From Burkholderiales bacterium (GTDB lineage Bacteria; Pseudomonadota; Gammaproteobacteria; Burkholderiales; Burkholderiaceae_C), in contig JAECRO010000014.1 of assembly GCA_016000195.1 (NCBI GenBank), positions 1 through 37,863 of the forward strand: a DNA stretch of 37,863 bases, given 5' to 3'. Shown here one piece after another: positions 18,075 through 27,578 of this stretch. Under the pieces are notes generated by a model that searched no databases, had not been told where the DNA came from, and was given only the letters and a program-made list of their open reading frames with translations. Every line of letters begins with the position of its first letter. The stretch's first letter is position 1. A program made the translations under genes and the position numbers.

Positions 18075-18236
18075 TTAACCCTGGTGGGGGCGCTTGCCTG
18101 GGTTTTTCTTGCTGCGGGTATGCGAACCGCGCTCAAGGCTGATCTTCTGGCCGTTGCCAGTGGTGATGGTGTAGCCTTTTGGCGGCACTGGCTTGGGGGC
18201 GCAGATGTCGGCCTCGACTCTGATTTTCTTGGACAT
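18075..18236 (-). CDS. Small hypothetical protein (53 aa)
   Basis: This short basic protein starts at the ATG at 18236, with GGAG 8 bases upstream. It reads MSKKIRVEADICAPKPVPPK and ends RSKKNPGKRPHQG. No family is recognised; the charged, proline-rich sequence has no membrane segment or signal. It converges on icmF across the terminator. Good ribosome site and local base use support a real gene, but the size leaves doubt. Confidence 0.55.
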   Translation of the reverse strand: MSKKIRVEADICAPKPVPPKGYTITTGNGQKISLERGSHTRSKKNPGKRPHQG

Positions 18237-18328
18237 GGAAGACTCCGGGTTAAAAATGGGCTGAATTGCTGATTTTAAGCCACAGCGCGCCAACTCGGGC
18301 GCTGGCGCGGCTTATGGCAAGTCCCGCC

Positions 18329-18677
18329 TTACCCGATGGTGGCTCCCGGGGCCTGCACAATGCCCTTCCATTTCTGGTAATCGGTCTTGAGCAGCGCTGA
18401 AAACTGCGCGGATGGCGGGCGTGGCCAGCAGCTTGTTGACTTCGGCATTCACCGTGGCCACGATCTCCTTGGGCGTGCCGGCCGGCAAGAACAGGCCGTA
18501 CCAGGTGCTGACATCAAAGTCCTTGTAGCCCGACCCGGCGACGGTCGGCACATCGGGCATCGAGGTGCTGCGGCGGGCCGATGTGACCGCCGTGTTGAAG
18601 ATTTCGCCGGCCAGGTGAATCGTGGTGCCGTTGCCCGGCGAGCCGCAGGTGATGCCGCTGGTGATGGGCTTCGCCAC
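18329..18677 (-). pseudogene. Bug/TctC-type periplasmic solute receptor remnant
   Basis: Three pieces of one Bug-family receptor are stitched together. The first is ITCGSPGNGTTIHLAGEIFN (mid-protein). After a deletion of perhaps 70-80 residues comes SMPDVPTVAGSGYKDFDVST with WYGLFLPAGTPKEIV. In another frame the C-terminus reads AQFSALLKTDYQKWKGIV and ends at the TAA at 18329. Loss of the N-terminus and signal peptide, the internal deletion and the frameshift make it non-functional. Bug receptors bind organic acids for tripartite or ABC-type uptake. Confidence 0.75.
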
Positions 18678-18685
18678 GCTGTCTC

Positions 18686-18916
18686 TTGATGATGCGGCTC
18701 GGCGGCGTGGGCGCGTTCTTCGGCCCGGTGATGGGGGCGGGCATCGTGATTTCGCTGCAGAACATGCTGGCCGACAAGGCCGGCTCCTGGGTCACGGTCA
18801 TCATCGGCGCAATCTTCGTGCTCTGCGTGCCGGCCTTCCACAAGGGCGTGGTCGGCGAGTTGCAGGCCTTCCGCGAACGCCGCACCGCCGCGCAGAAGGC
18901 TTCAGCGCAAGCCTGA
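18686..18916 (+). pseudogene. LivM-type ABC permease C-terminal remnant
   Basis: The forward frame reads RLGGVGAFFGPVMGAGIVIS then LQNMLADKAGSWVTVIIGAI and ends QKASAQA. This is the conserved last section of a LivM-like branched-chain amino acid permease (GGVGTFFGPVVGA in intact relatives). It begins abruptly beside the Bug remnant and lacks everything upstream, so the ATG at its start is fortuitous. It lies on the opposite strand from the livF remnant, so the old transporter locus was rearranged as well as deleted. Confidence 0.7.
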
Positions 18917-18930
18917 GCACGCGGTGCGAA

Positions 18931-18969
18931 AAAAAAGAGCGCGGCAACACAGGTTGCCGCGCTCTTTTT
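18931..18969 (+). terminator. Strong bidirectional intrinsic terminator
   Basis: GAGCGCGGCAAC (18937-18948) pairs perfectly with GTTGCCGCGCTC (18953-18964) around a four-base loop, with six A before and five T after. It is presumably the old terminator of the livM-type gene. Confidence 0.9.
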
Positions 18970-18975
18970 CATTTC

Positions 18976-19037
18976 GCTATGCTTTTAATAGCTGCTTGCG
19001 CTTATTCTACCTGCGCTACAGTCGCTTTTGACTTAAA
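18976..19037 (+). repeat. Dispersed intergenic repeat copy 1 downstream of dbpA
   Basis: It contains TTTTAATAGCTGCTTGCG followed by a diverged second half (CTGCGCTACAGTCGCTTTTG). A second copy follows at 19080-19140. Confidence 0.65.
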
Positions 19038-19079
19038 AATCAGTCGTGCAGCAGCTACCGGGATGCCAAACCGCATATT

Positions 19080-19140
19080 GCTACGCTATTGATAGCTGCC
19101 AGCGCACATCCAGCCTGCGCAAGAGGCTTATTTGATGCTT
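19080..19140 (+). repeat. Dispersed intergenic repeat copy 2 downstream of dbpA
   Basis: It contains GCTATTGATAGCTGCCAGCG and CAGCCTGCGCAAGAGGCTTA and ends in TTTGATGC as in other copies. Two copies in one intergenic region suggest this site accumulates the element. Confidence 0.65.
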
Positions 19141-19157
19141 GAAATGCTCAACCAAGC

Positions 19158-20567
19158 TCAGGCTTCGTCGTCCATCAGCCGCACGCGCACGCTTTTGCCC
19201 TTGACTTTACCCATGGCCAGCTTGTGCAGCGCGTCGGCGGCAATGCTGCGCTCCACAGCCACGTAGGTCGAGAACTCGTTCACATTGATCTTGCCGACCT
19301 GCTCGCGGGTGAAACCGGCCTCGCCGGTCAGCGCGCCCAGCACGTCGCCGGCGCGGATTTTTTCCTTGCGCCCGCCAACGATCTGCAGCGTCGCCATGGG
19401 CGGGCGCAGCGGCTCCTGGCTGGCGGGCGTCAGTTCTTCGAGCTTGTGCCATTCGGACTCGGCCTTTTGCAGCTGCTCGATCTTGCCGACCGAACCCATC
19501 TCGTCCATGCTCGCCAGGCTGATGGCCCAGCCTTCCTCGTCGGCGCGGCCGGTGCGGCCGATGCGGTGGATGTGGATTTCCGAATCCGGCGTCACATCGA
19601 CGTTGATGACCATTTCCAGCTGCGAGATGTCCAGCCCGCGCGCCGCCACGTCGGTCGCCACCAGCACCGAGCAGCTGCGGTTGGCAAACTGCACCAGCAC
19701 CTGGTCGCGCTCGCGCTGCTCCAGCTCGCCGTACAGCGCCAGGGCGACGAAGCCCTTGTCTTTCAGCAATTGCACCAGCGCCCGGCATTGCGACTTGGTG
19801 TTGCAAAACGCCAGCGTGCTGACGGGCCGGTAGTGATTCAGCACCAGCGCCACCGCATTCAGGCGCGCTTCATCATGGTCGGTGTCTTCGACCTGATACC
19901 AGCGCTGGCGAATCTTGCTTTTCTCGTGCTGCGCCTGCACCGTGATGGTTTGCGGGTTCTTCATGAACTGCTGGCTGATCCTGGCGATGCCTTCCGGGTA
20001 GGTGGCGGAGAACAGCAGCGTCTGGCGCTCTTTCGGGCACTGCTTGGCGACGGTGGCGATGTCGTCGAAAAAGCCCATGTCCAGCATGCGGTCGGCTTCG
20101 TCGAGCACCAGCGTGTTCATGGCGGCCAGGTCGAGGTTGCCGCGCTCCAGGTGGTCCATGATGCGGCCCGGCGTGCCGACGACGATGTGCGCGCCGTGCT
20201 CCAGGCTGGCAATCTGGTTGCGCAGGGCGACGCCGCCGCACAGCGTGACGACCTTGATGTTTTCCTCGGCGCGCGCCAGCCGGCGGACCTCTAGCGTGAC
20301 CTGGTCGGCCAGCTCGCGCGTCGGGCACAGCACCATCGCCTGAATGGCAAAACGCCGGGCATTCAGGTTGGCCAGCAGCGCCAGCGCGAAGGCGGCGGTC
20401 TTGCCGCTGCCGGTCTTGGCCTGGGCAATCAGGTCCTTGCCGAGCAAGGCGACCGGCAGGCTTGCAGCCTGGATCGGCGTCATGCTGGTATAGCCAAGTT
20501 GCGTCAGGTTGGCCAGCACATGGGCCGGCAGCGACAGGGCGCTGAAGTCAGTAGAAGAAGTAGTCAT
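19158..20567 (-). CDS. dbpA: ATP-dependent RNA helicase DbpA
   Basis: DbpA is a DEAD-box helicase that acts in large-ribosomal-subunit assembly by binding 23S rRNA hairpin 92. The 469 residues show Walker A AKTGSGKTAA (about 49-58), PTRELADQV, DEAD at 156-159 in LVLDEADRMLDMGF, SAT at 187-189, and HRIGRTGR in the second RecA domain. The C-terminal domain (about 395-467) with GGRKEKIRAGDVLGALTG is the RNA-binding DbpA module, which separates it from RhlE-type helicases. The ATG at 20567 gives the usual short lead before the Q motif. Two dispersed repeats lie just beyond its stop. It diverges from gor. Confidence 0.95.
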   Translation of the reverse strand: MTTSSTDFSALSLPAHVLANLTQLGYTSMTPIQAASLPVALLGKDLIAQAKTGSGKTAAFALALLANLNARRFAIQAMVLCPTRELADQVTLEVRRLARAEENIKVVTLCGGVALRNQIASLEHGAHIVVGTPGRIMDHLERGNLDLAAMNTLVLDEADRMLDMGFFDDIATVAKQCPKERQTLLFSATYPEGIARISQQFMKNPQTITVQAQHEKSKIRQRWYQVEDTDHDEARLNAVALVLNHYRPVSTLAFCNTKSQCRALVQLLKDKGFVALALYGELEQRERDQVLVQFANRSCSVLVATDVAARGLDISQLEMVINVDVTPDSEIHIHRIGRTGRADEEGWAISLASMDEMGSVGKIEQLQKAESEWHKLEELTPASQEPLRPPMATLQIVGGRKEKIRAGDVLGALTGEAGFTREQVGKINVNEFSTYVAVERSIAADALHKLAMGKVKGKSVRVRLMDDEA

Positions 20568-20866
20568 ATACGCCTGATTATCGTGACTTGCGCCCTGGCA
20601 GCCTGCGGCACGCCAAACGCCGCCAGGCCTTGGGCTGCGCCCATCCGTTCGCCCTCCCCGCCTGCCTGATGAAAAAACACCCCATGGAACTTGATTCGCC
20701 CGGCTTTGCGTCGGGCACGGCCCGGCTGGCGGCGTGCATTGGGGCGCTGGAGCTGGCGCGGCGTCGCATGCGCAAAGACCGGGCCTTCATCCCGCGCAAC
20801 GCCGCCGTTGCCAAAGGGTCATCTGAAAACAGCACAATCACGGCAAGACTACACAAGGAAAAACAC
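20568..20866. other. Intergenic region dbpA-gor, no supported gene
   Basis: Both strands have open frames here. The forward one merely extends gor upstream without a ribosome site; the reverse one runs antisense into gor. The Arg/Ala-rich products look like GC-rich noise. I see no hairpin or repeat of note; it presumably holds both divergent promoters. Confidence 0.5.
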
Positions 20867-22234
20867 ATGGCCGATTTTGATTTTGACCTGTTCGTGATTG
20901 GCGGCGGCAGCGGTGGCGTGCGCGCGGCGCGCATGGCGGCGCAGCGCGGCGCCCGCGTGGCGCTGGCCGAAGTGGCCAAGATGGGCGGCACCTGCGTCAA
21001 CCTGGGCTGCATCCCGAAAAAGCTCTACAGCTATGCGGCCCACTTTGCCGAAAGCTTCGAGGAATCGCACGGCTTTGGCTGGGTCGGCGAGGCGCCCGTG
21101 CTGAACTGGGAAACCCTGAAAACCAACCGCACCCGGGAGATTTCACGCCTCAACGGCATTTATATGCAGCTGCTCAAAAGCGCGGGCGTTCACATCGTCG
21201 ACGGCTGGGCGACGCTGACGGGCGCGCACACGGTGGAAGTGGCGGGCCAGCGCTACAGCGCCAAAAACATCCTGATTGCCACTGGCGGCAAACCCGGCAT
21301 TCCTGAATTTCCGGGCAGCGAGCAGGTCATCAGCTCCAACGAGATGTTCGACCTGTCGCCCTTCCCGCAGCGCCTGCTGGTGGTGGGCGGCGGCTACATC
21401 GCCTGCGAGTTTGCCTCGATCTTCAACGGCCTGGGCGCCCACGTCACGCAGCTTTACCGGGGCCACCAGGTGCTGCGCGGCTTTGATGACGAGGTGCGCG
21501 GCTTCATTGCCGGCGAAATGGTCAAGTCCGGCGTGACGCTGCACCTGAACACCGACGTGGCGGCCATCGAGCGCACCGAAGGCGGGCTGCAGGTGCGGCT
21601 GCTCGACGGCAGCCACATCACCGCCGACAGCGTGCTGTATGCCACCGGCCGGTCGCCGCTGGTCGAGGGCCTGGGCCTGGACGCGGCCGGCGTGCGGCAG
21701 GCCAAATCCGGCGCCATCGAGGTGAACGACCAGTACCAGACCTCGGTGCCGTCGATTTACGCGCTCGGCGACGTGACCGCGCGGGTGCAGCTCACGCCGG
21801 TGGCGCTGGCCGAAGCGATGGTGGTGGTCGATGCGCTGTTCGGCCCGCCAGCCGGGAAAAAGCCGCGCGGCATGAGCTACGACTTCATCCCGACCGCCGT
21901 GTTCACGCACCCGAACATCGGCACCGTCGGCTACACGCAGGCCGAGGCCGCCGGGAAATTCGGCAAGATCAGCGTTTACCGCAGCGACTTCAAGGCGCTC
22001 AAGCACACACTGAGCGGCAGCACCGAGCGCACGCTGATGAAGCTGATCGTCGAGGACGCGACCGACCGCGTGGTCGGCCTGCACATGGTGGGCGCCGATG
22101 CCGGCGAGATCGTCCAGGGCTTTGCCGTGGCGATGAAGGCCGGCGCCACCAAGGCGGTGTTCGACGCTACCCTCGGCATTCACCCGACGATGGCCGAGGA
22201 GTTCGTGACCATGCGCGAATCCGTCAAGCCCTGA
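20867..22234 (+). CDS. gor: Glutathione-disulfide reductase
   Basis: Gor reduces oxidised glutathione with NADPH and keeps the cytoplasm reduced. The 455 residues are typical. The FAD-binding GGGSGGVRAAR lies near residue 12, the redox disulfide is Cys43/Cys48 in GGTCVNLGCIPKK, and a second nucleotide-binding GGGYIACEFAS lies near 172. The FAD motif YALGDV follows, and the catalytic His439/Glu444 pair is in LGIHPTMAEEF. The Arg in LYRGHQVLRGFD fits NADPH rather than NADH. I start at 20867 because AAGGA lies upstream and the protein then aligns with family N-termini; the frame is open to 20588. It is followed 83 bp later by amn in the same direction. Confidence 0.95.
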   Translation: MADFDFDLFVIGGGSGGVRAARMAAQRGARVALAEVAKMGGTCVNLGCIPKKLYSYAAHFAESFEESHGFGWVGEAPVLNWETLKTNRTREISRLNGIYMQLLKSAGVHIVDGWATLTGAHTVEVAGQRYSAKNILIATGGKPGIPEFPGSEQVISSNEMFDLSPFPQRLLVVGGGYIACEFASIFNGLGAHVTQLYRGHQVLRGFDDEVRGFIAGEMVKSGVTLHLNTDVAAIERTEGGLQVRLLDGSHITADSVLYATGRSPLVEGLGLDAAGVRQAKSGAIEVNDQYQTSVPSIYALGDVTARVQLTPVALAEAMVVVDALFGPPAGKKPRGMSYDFIPTAVFTHPNIGTVGYTQAEAAGKFGKISVYRSDFKALKHTLSGSTERTLMKLIVEDATDRVVGLHMVGADAGEIVQGFAVAMKAGATKAVFDATLGIHPTMAEEFVTMRESVKP

Positions 22235-22317
22235 AACCGCGCCGGGAACCGCGCGCGACGGCATGAATCTTGCCGTACCGATGAACACCAGAACAACAAC
22301 ACAACCGTGAACACGCC

Positions 22318-23817
22318 ATGCCCTACCTGCCCTCTTTCATCGCCCCCATGCGCTACAGCGACCCGGCCGCCGCCCTGGCGCAGGTCAGGGCCATCTACGG
22401 CCAGCAGATTGCCCACCTGCGCGGCGCCATGCAGCGCTATGTGGCGGGCGCAACCCTGCCCGGCCATGTGCGCGCCTGCTACCCCTTCGTGCGCATCCAC
22501 ACCGACACGGTGGCCCGCGCGATTCTGGAAACGCCCGACATCGTGCAGCTCAGCTACGGCTTCGTGGCCGGGCCTGGCCATTTTGAAACCACGCTGACGC
22601 GGCCCGACCTGTACAGCGACTACTACCTGGAGCAATTCCGCCTGCTCATGCAAAACCATGAGGTCGAACTCGAAGTGGGCACCAGCACGCAGCCGATTCC
22701 GATTCACTTCTCGTTCGCCGAGAACGACCACATCGAAGGCACGATGAGTCCAGCCCGCCGCATGCTGATGCGCGACGTGTTCGACCTGCCCGACCTGGCC
22801 GCCATGGACGACGGCATTGCCAACGGCACCTTTGAGGCCCGGCCCGGCGAGCCGCAGCCGCTGGCGCTGTTCACGGCGGCGCGGGTCGATTATTCGCTGC
22901 AGCGCCTGCGCCACTACACCGGCACCTCGCCGCAGTGGTTCCAGAACTTCGTGCTGTTCACCAACTACCAGTTCTACATCGACGAATTCGTGCGCCTGGG
23001 CCATGAGCAGATGGCCGACCCGCACAGCGAATACATCGCCTTCATCGAGCCGGGCAACGTGGTGACGCGGCGCGCCGGCCTGCCAGCGGAAGAAGGCGAC
23101 GCGCTGGGCGCCGCGCCGCCGCGCCTGCCGCAGATGCCGGCCTACCACCTGGTGCGGGCCGACCACACCGGCACCACCATGGTGAACATCGGCGTCGGCC
23201 CGGCCAACGCCAAGAACATCACCGACCACGTGGCCGTACTGCGCCCGCACGCCTGGATCATGCTCGGCCACTGCGCCGGCCTGCGCAACAGCCAGCAGCT
23301 GGGCGACTACGTGCTGGCCCACGGCTATGTGCGCGAAGACCATGTGCTCGACGAAGAACTGCCGCTGTGGGTGCCGATTCCGGCGCTGGCCGAAATCCAG
23401 AAGGCGCTGGAACAGGCCGTGAAGGACGTGACGCAGGCCGAAGGCGCGGACCTGAAGCGCATCATGCGCACCGGCACGGTGGCCTCGACCGACAACCGCA
23501 ACTGGGAACTGCTGCCCAACAACCAGCCCCAGCGCCGCTTCAGCCAGAGCCGGGCGGTGGCGCTGGACATGGAAAGCGCGACGATTGCGGCCAACGGCTT
23601 TCGCTTCCGGGTGCCCTACGGCACGCTGCTGTGCGTGAGCGACAAGCCGCTGCACGGCGAGATCAAGCTGCCCGGCATGGCCAACCAGTTCTACCGCGAC
23701 CGCGTGGACCAGCATTTGCGCATCGGCATGCGGGCGGTGGAACTGCTGCGCGCCGAAGGCATCAGCCAGTTGCACAGCCGCAAGCTGCGGAGTTTTTCTG
23801 AAGTCGCGTTCCAGTGA
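22318..23817 (+). CDS. amn: AMP nucleosidase
   Basis: AMP nucleosidase hydrolyses AMP to adenine and ribose 5-phosphate and so helps set adenylate levels. The 499 residues agree with the family. The N-terminal regulatory domain (about 1-190) includes RPDLYSDYYLEQFRLLMQNH and the IPIHFSF segment. The C-terminal phosphorylase-like catalytic domain includes MVNIGVGPANAKNITDH, LGHCAGLRNSQQLGDYVLAH and the ALDMESATIAANGFRFRVPY block, whose Met-Glu pair and later Asp (CVSDKPLHGE) are the nucleosidase active-site features. The ATG at 22318 begins MPYLPSFIAP with no long leader. It may share a transcript with gor. Confidence 0.95.
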   Translation: MPYLPSFIAPMRYSDPAAALAQVRAIYGQQIAHLRGAMQRYVAGATLPGHVRACYPFVRIHTDTVARAILETPDIVQLSYGFVAGPGHFETTLTRPDLYSDYYLEQFRLLMQNHEVELEVGTSTQPIPIHFSFAENDHIEGTMSPARRMLMRDVFDLPDLAAMDDGIANGTFEARPGEPQPLALFTAARVDYSLQRLRHYTGTSPQWFQNFVLFTNYQFYIDEFVRLGHEQMADPHSEYIAFIEPGNVVTRRAGLPAEEGDALGAAPPRLPQMPAYHLVRADHTGTTMVNIGVGPANAKNITDHVAVLRPHAWIMLGHCAGLRNSQQLGDYVLAHGYVREDHVLDEELPLWVPIPALAEIQKALEQAVKDVTQAEGADLKRIMRTGTVASTDNRNWELLPNNQPQRRFSQSRAVALDMESATIAANGFRFRVPYGTLLCVSDKPLHGEIKLPGMANQFYRDRVDQHLRIGMRAVELLRAEGISQLHSRKLRSFSEVAFQ

Positions 23818-23820
23818 ACA

Positions 23821-23886
23821 ACTGCTATTTAATTAATAGCTACCTGCCATTGTCCAGCCTGCGCAAACTGCTGTTTTTATCTTAAA
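23821..23886 (+). repeat. Dispersed intergenic repeat copy after amn
   Basis: It contains TTTAATTAATAGCTACCTGC and CCAGCCTGCGCAAACTGCTG, a diverged copy beginning just after the amn stop. The first half (CTATTTAATTAATAG) is itself palindromic. Confidence 0.6.
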
Positions 23887-24031
23887 CCCTGGGCCATCCG
23901 GCCCGGGCGGGCGGGCGTGGGCGCAGGCCGAAAGACAGCATGCTCATCTTTACAAAAATTCATCAGGCCCAAGCATTGCCCCCCATGCACGCCCCGCACA
24001 ATTCGCTTGCCTGATTTCACCGTGTGACCCG

Positions 24032-25468
24032 ATGCCCCTCCAACAAGCTGACTTTTCCCCACCGCCCCCACCGCGCGCGGCCCGCAGCCGCCTGGCGCCG
24101 CTGGCGCTGGCGCTGGCGGCCCTGCTCCCGGGCTGCGCGTCGCTGCCCGCGCCGGACGCCGCCTTGCCTGAAACGCCGATGCAGGCCGCCTGGTCCACCC
24201 CTGGGGCCGATGCATCCGGCGCGGCAGCGGCTTCGCTGGCCGCATGGTGGCAGCGCTTCAACGATGCGCAGCTCAGCGCGCTCGTGACCCAGGCGCTGCA
24301 GGCCAACACCAATGTCCGCACCGCGCAGGCCGCCTTGCGCCAGGCCAGGGCCTTGCGCGACGTGAGCGCGGCAGGCCTGGGGCCGGCGCTCAACACCTCG
24401 GCCTCGGCGCAGCGCAGCAAGGCGGCCAGCGCCGGGACCAGCAACCTTTTCAAGGCCGGCTTTGACGCCAGCTGGGAGCCCGATGTGTTTGGCGGCAACC
24501 GAAGCGCCCTGAACGCCACCGAGGCCGATGCCCGGGCCGCCGAAACCAGCCTGGCCGACACGCAGGTCTCCATCGCCGCCGAGGTGGCGGTGGCCTACAT
24601 TCAACTGCGCGGGCTGCAGACGCAGCTCGGCATTGCCCAGCGCAACCTCGTCAGCCAGAACGAAACCCTGCAGATCACGCGCTGGCAGGCGCAGGCCGGC
24701 CTGTCAACCTCGCTGGAAGTCGAGCAGGCCCTGACATCGAGCGAGCAGACCAGCGCCACCATCCCCGTGCTGCAAACCAGCCTGGCCAAGGCCCGGCACA
24801 GCCTGGCCGTGCTGACCGGCCAGACGCCCGACGCGCTGGAGGCCGCGCTGGCCGACAGCCGCCCCGTGCCGCAGGCCGCCGCCGGCCTGGCGCTGACCAT
24901 TCCGGCCCAGACCCTGCGCCAGCGCCCCGACGTGCGGGCCGCAGAGCACCGCGTCAGCGCGGCACTGGCGCGCGTCTCGCAGGCCGACGCCGCGCGCTAC
25001 CCGAGCTTTTCCATCAGCGGCTCGCTGGGGCTGAACGCCCTGACGCTGGGCTCGCTCACCGGCGGCGGCGCGTCGGTAGTCAACGCCCTGCTCGGCAGCG
25101 TGTCGGTACCGCTGTTTGACGGCGGCGCGGCCCGCGCCCAGGTGCGGGCGCAGGAAGCCGCGCTGGAGCAGGCCCGCATCAGCTACCAGGCCACCGTGCT
25201 GACGGCCCTGAAGGATGTGGAGGATGCGCTGGTCGCCCTGCAGGGCGACCGCGCGCGCCTGCTGCACCTGCAAAGCGCGGCCACGGCGGCACAAAATGCC
25301 GACCTGCTGGCCCAGCAGCGCTACACCAGCGGCCTGATTGACTTCCAGACCGTGCTGCAGACGCAGCGCACGCTGCTGACGGCGCAGGACAGCGCGGCCA
25401 GCGCCACTGCGGACGTGAGCGCCGACCATGTGCGCCTGTACAAGGCGCTGGGCGGCGGCTGGAGCTGA
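24032..25468 (+). CDS. Outer-membrane efflux lipoprotein (NodT/TolC-type)
   Basis: This is the outer-membrane channel of the export system encoded by the next three genes. It has a lipoprotein signal: a charged start, hydrophobic LAPLALALAALLPGC and lipobox Cys35. Two repeated outer-membrane factor domains follow (about 65-255 and 270-470), with AWWQRFNDAQLSALV near the start, where NodT proteins carry W-W-x-x-F-x-D-x-x-L. RPDVRAAEHRVSAALARVSQ marks the second repeat. The 478 residues fit the family. The adaptor gene starts 70 bases later. The start codon has no strong ribosome site, but the signal peptide fixes the frame. Confidence 0.92.
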   Translation: MPLQQADFSPPPPPRAARSRLAPLALALAALLPGCASLPAPDAALPETPMQAAWSTPGADASGAAAASLAAWWQRFNDAQLSALVTQALQANTNVRTAQAALRQARALRDVSAAGLGPALNTSASAQRSKAASAGTSNLFKAGFDASWEPDVFGGNRSALNATEADARAAETSLADTQVSIAAEVAVAYIQLRGLQTQLGIAQRNLVSQNETLQITRWQAQAGLSTSLEVEQALTSSEQTSATIPVLQTSLAKARHSLAVLTGQTPDALEAALADSRPVPQAAAGLALTIPAQTLRQRPDVRAAEHRVSAALARVSQADAARYPSFSISGSLGLNALTLGSLTGGGASVVNALLGSVSVPLFDGGAARAQVRAQEAALEQARISYQATVLTALKDVEDALVALQGDRARLLHLQSAATAAQNADLLAQQRYTSGLIDFQTVLQTQRTLLTAQDSAASATADVSADHVRLYKALGGGWS

Positions 25469-25537
25469 ACGCCCCCGCCCTCTCGGCCTGCGCCGGCTCC
25501 CTCCATCCTTGAATAAAAACCTTTTCCAGAACGCACC

Positions 25538-26848
25538 ATGACCACCCCAGCCGCCACCAGTGACCCCGTCTCAACCACTGACCTGCAAGCCCTGCTCGTT
25601 GAAGCGCCGCAGCGTGCGTGGTGGCGCCGCACCACGGTCCGGGTCGTGGCGGCGCTGGTGCTGCTGACGGCGGCCGGGCTCTATTTCTGGCAATTAAGGG
25701 CCAGGAACAATGCCGCGCCCGTCTTCGTCACCGAACCCGCCAGCAAGGGCAACCTCACGCTGTCCGTTTCCGCCAACGGCACCCTGCAGCCCACGCGCTC
25801 CGTCAGCATCGGCAGCGAACTCTCCGGCACCGTGAAGCGCGTGCTGGTGGACGTGAACGATCAGGTCAGGAAAGGCCAGGTGCTGGTCGAGCTGGACACC
25901 GCCAAGCTGACCGACCAGGTGGCCCGTTCGCGCGCCACGCTCAAGTCCAGCATCGCCAAGGTCGCGCTGGCCGCCGCCACCGTCAAAGAGTCGCAGAGCA
26001 GCCTGGCGCGGTTCGAGGAAGTGGCCCGGCTGTCAGGCGGCAAGGTGCCCTCCAAAACCGAGCTGGACACGGCCCGGGCCACGCTGGATCGGGCCCGGGC
26101 CAGCGAAGCCAGTGCCCGCGCCGACGTGGACGATGCCCGCGCCGCCGCCTCCACCGACGAGACCAACCTGTCCAAGGCCTCCATCCGCGCGCCCATGGAC
26201 GGCGTGATCCTGACCCGCTCCGTGGAGCCTGGCTATGCCGTGGCGGCTTCGCTGCAGGCCGTCACCCTGTTTACCGTGGCCGAGGAGCTGAGCAAGCTCA
26301 AGCTGCAGGTCAACGTGGACGAGGCGGACGTGGGCGCGGTCAAGGTCGGGCAAAAGGCCAGCTTTACCGTCAGCGCCTACCCCACGCGCAAATACCCGGC
26401 CACCATCACCCGCGTGGCCTACGGCTCCACCACCACCGACAACGTGGTGACTTACATCACCTACCTTGATGTTGACAACAGCGACCTGTCGCTGCGCCCC
26501 GGCATGACGGCCTCCAGCACCATCACCTCCACCGAGCGGCAAGATGTGCTGCTGGTGCCCAACACCGCGCTGCGTTTTACCCCGGCGGCCAGCACCACCG
26601 CCAGCGCCAGGTCAGGCGGCGGCATTGTTTCAAGCCTGCTGCCCCGCATGCCCCGCAACACCGCCAAAAAAACGGCCGGCGGCACGGGCAACTCCAAGCA
26701 GGTGTGGGTCTTGCGCGATGGCGCCGCCGTGGCCGTGCCCGTCACCCCCGGCATCAGCGACGGCCGCATGACTGAAATCACCGCCGGCGACCTGCAGCCG
26801 GGCGCGCTGGTCATCACCGACCAGCGCACCGCCGGGACCGCGCCATGA
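25538..26848 (+). CDS. Periplasmic adaptor (MacA/HlyD-type membrane fusion protein)
   Basis: This adaptor links the inner-membrane ABC permease to the outer-membrane channel. A single N-terminal membrane anchor (VRVVAALVLLTAAGLYFW, about residues 33-50) follows a cytoplasmic tail. The lipoyl half-motifs appear as ELSGTVKRVLVDVNDQVRKG and later IRAPMDGVILTRSVEPGYAV, with a predicted helical hairpin between them (about 125-215). The beta-barrel domain includes VNVDEADVGAVKVGQKA, typical of MacA-like adaptors. A low-complexity Ser/Thr/Ala insert near residues 350-370 is unusual. The stop overlaps the start of the ATPase gene (ATGA at 26845), indicating translational coupling. Confidence 0.93.
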   Translation: MTTPAATSDPVSTTDLQALLVEAPQRAWWRRTTVRVVAALVLLTAAGLYFWQLRARNNAAPVFVTEPASKGNLTLSVSANGTLQPTRSVSIGSELSGTVKRVLVDVNDQVRKGQVLVELDTAKLTDQVARSRATLKSSIAKVALAAATVKESQSSLARFEEVARLSGGKVPSKTELDTARATLDRARASEASARADVDDARAAASTDETNLSKASIRAPMDGVILTRSVEPGYAVAASLQAVTLFTVAEELSKLKLQVNVDEADVGAVKVGQKASFTVSAYPTRKYPATITRVAYGSTTTDNVVTYITYLDVDNSDLSLRPGMTASSTITSTERQDVLLVPNTALRFTPAASTTASARSGGGIVSSLLPRMPRNTAKKTAGGTGNSKQVWVLRDGAAVAVPVTPGISDGRMTEITAGDLQPGALVITDQRTAGTAP

Positions 26849-27578
26849 GCGAGACACCGCTGATCCAGCTCAAGCGAGTGACCAAGACGTATGGCGAAGG
26901 CGCCACGGCCCTGCAGGCGCTCAAGGGCGTGGACCTGACGATTCAGGCCGGCGATTTTGTCGCCATCATGGGGCCGAGCGGCTCCGGCAAATCGACCGCC
27001 ATGAACACCCTGGGCTGCCTGGACACGCCGACCACGGGCGAGTATCTGTTCAACGGCGTCCACGTCGAAACCCTCTCGCGCGACCAGCGGGCGCAGCTGC
27101 GCCGGCATTTTCTGGGCTTTGTGTTCCAGGGCTTCAACCTGCTGGCGCGCACCTCGGCCCAGGAAAACGTCGAGCTGCCGCTGCTCTACCGCGGCGAATC
27201 CGCCGCCATGCGCCACGCCGCTGCCGCCAAGGCGCTGGCCTCCGTCGGGCTGGCCGGCTGGGAACACCACACCCCGGCCGAGCTGTCGGGCGGGCAGCAG
27301 CAGCGCGTGGCGATTGCCCGCGCCATCGTCACCCAGCCCGCCGTGCTGCTGGCCGACGAGCCCACCGGCAACCTGGACACCCAGCGCAGCCGCGAGATCA
27401 TGGAGCTGCTCCGGGGCCTGAACGCGGCGCACGGCATCACCGTGCTGATGGTCACGCACGAGCCCGACATGGCCGCCTACGCCAAGCGCATCGTGCACTT
27501 TGTCGATGGCCTGGTGGAGAGCGACCACCTCAACCCGCATCCGGCCGGGCTGGACATACCGACTGCAAAGGCCGTCTG

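Noticed and set aside
20588..20866. N-terminal extension of gor
   Set aside because: The extra ~93 residues are Arg/Ala-rich and precede the normal FAD-binding start; the ATG at 20867 has a ribosome site.
22180..23775. 531-codon reverse open frame opposite amn
   Set aside because: Antisense shadow of AMP nucleosidase, with a His/Gln/Ala-rich product and no motifs.
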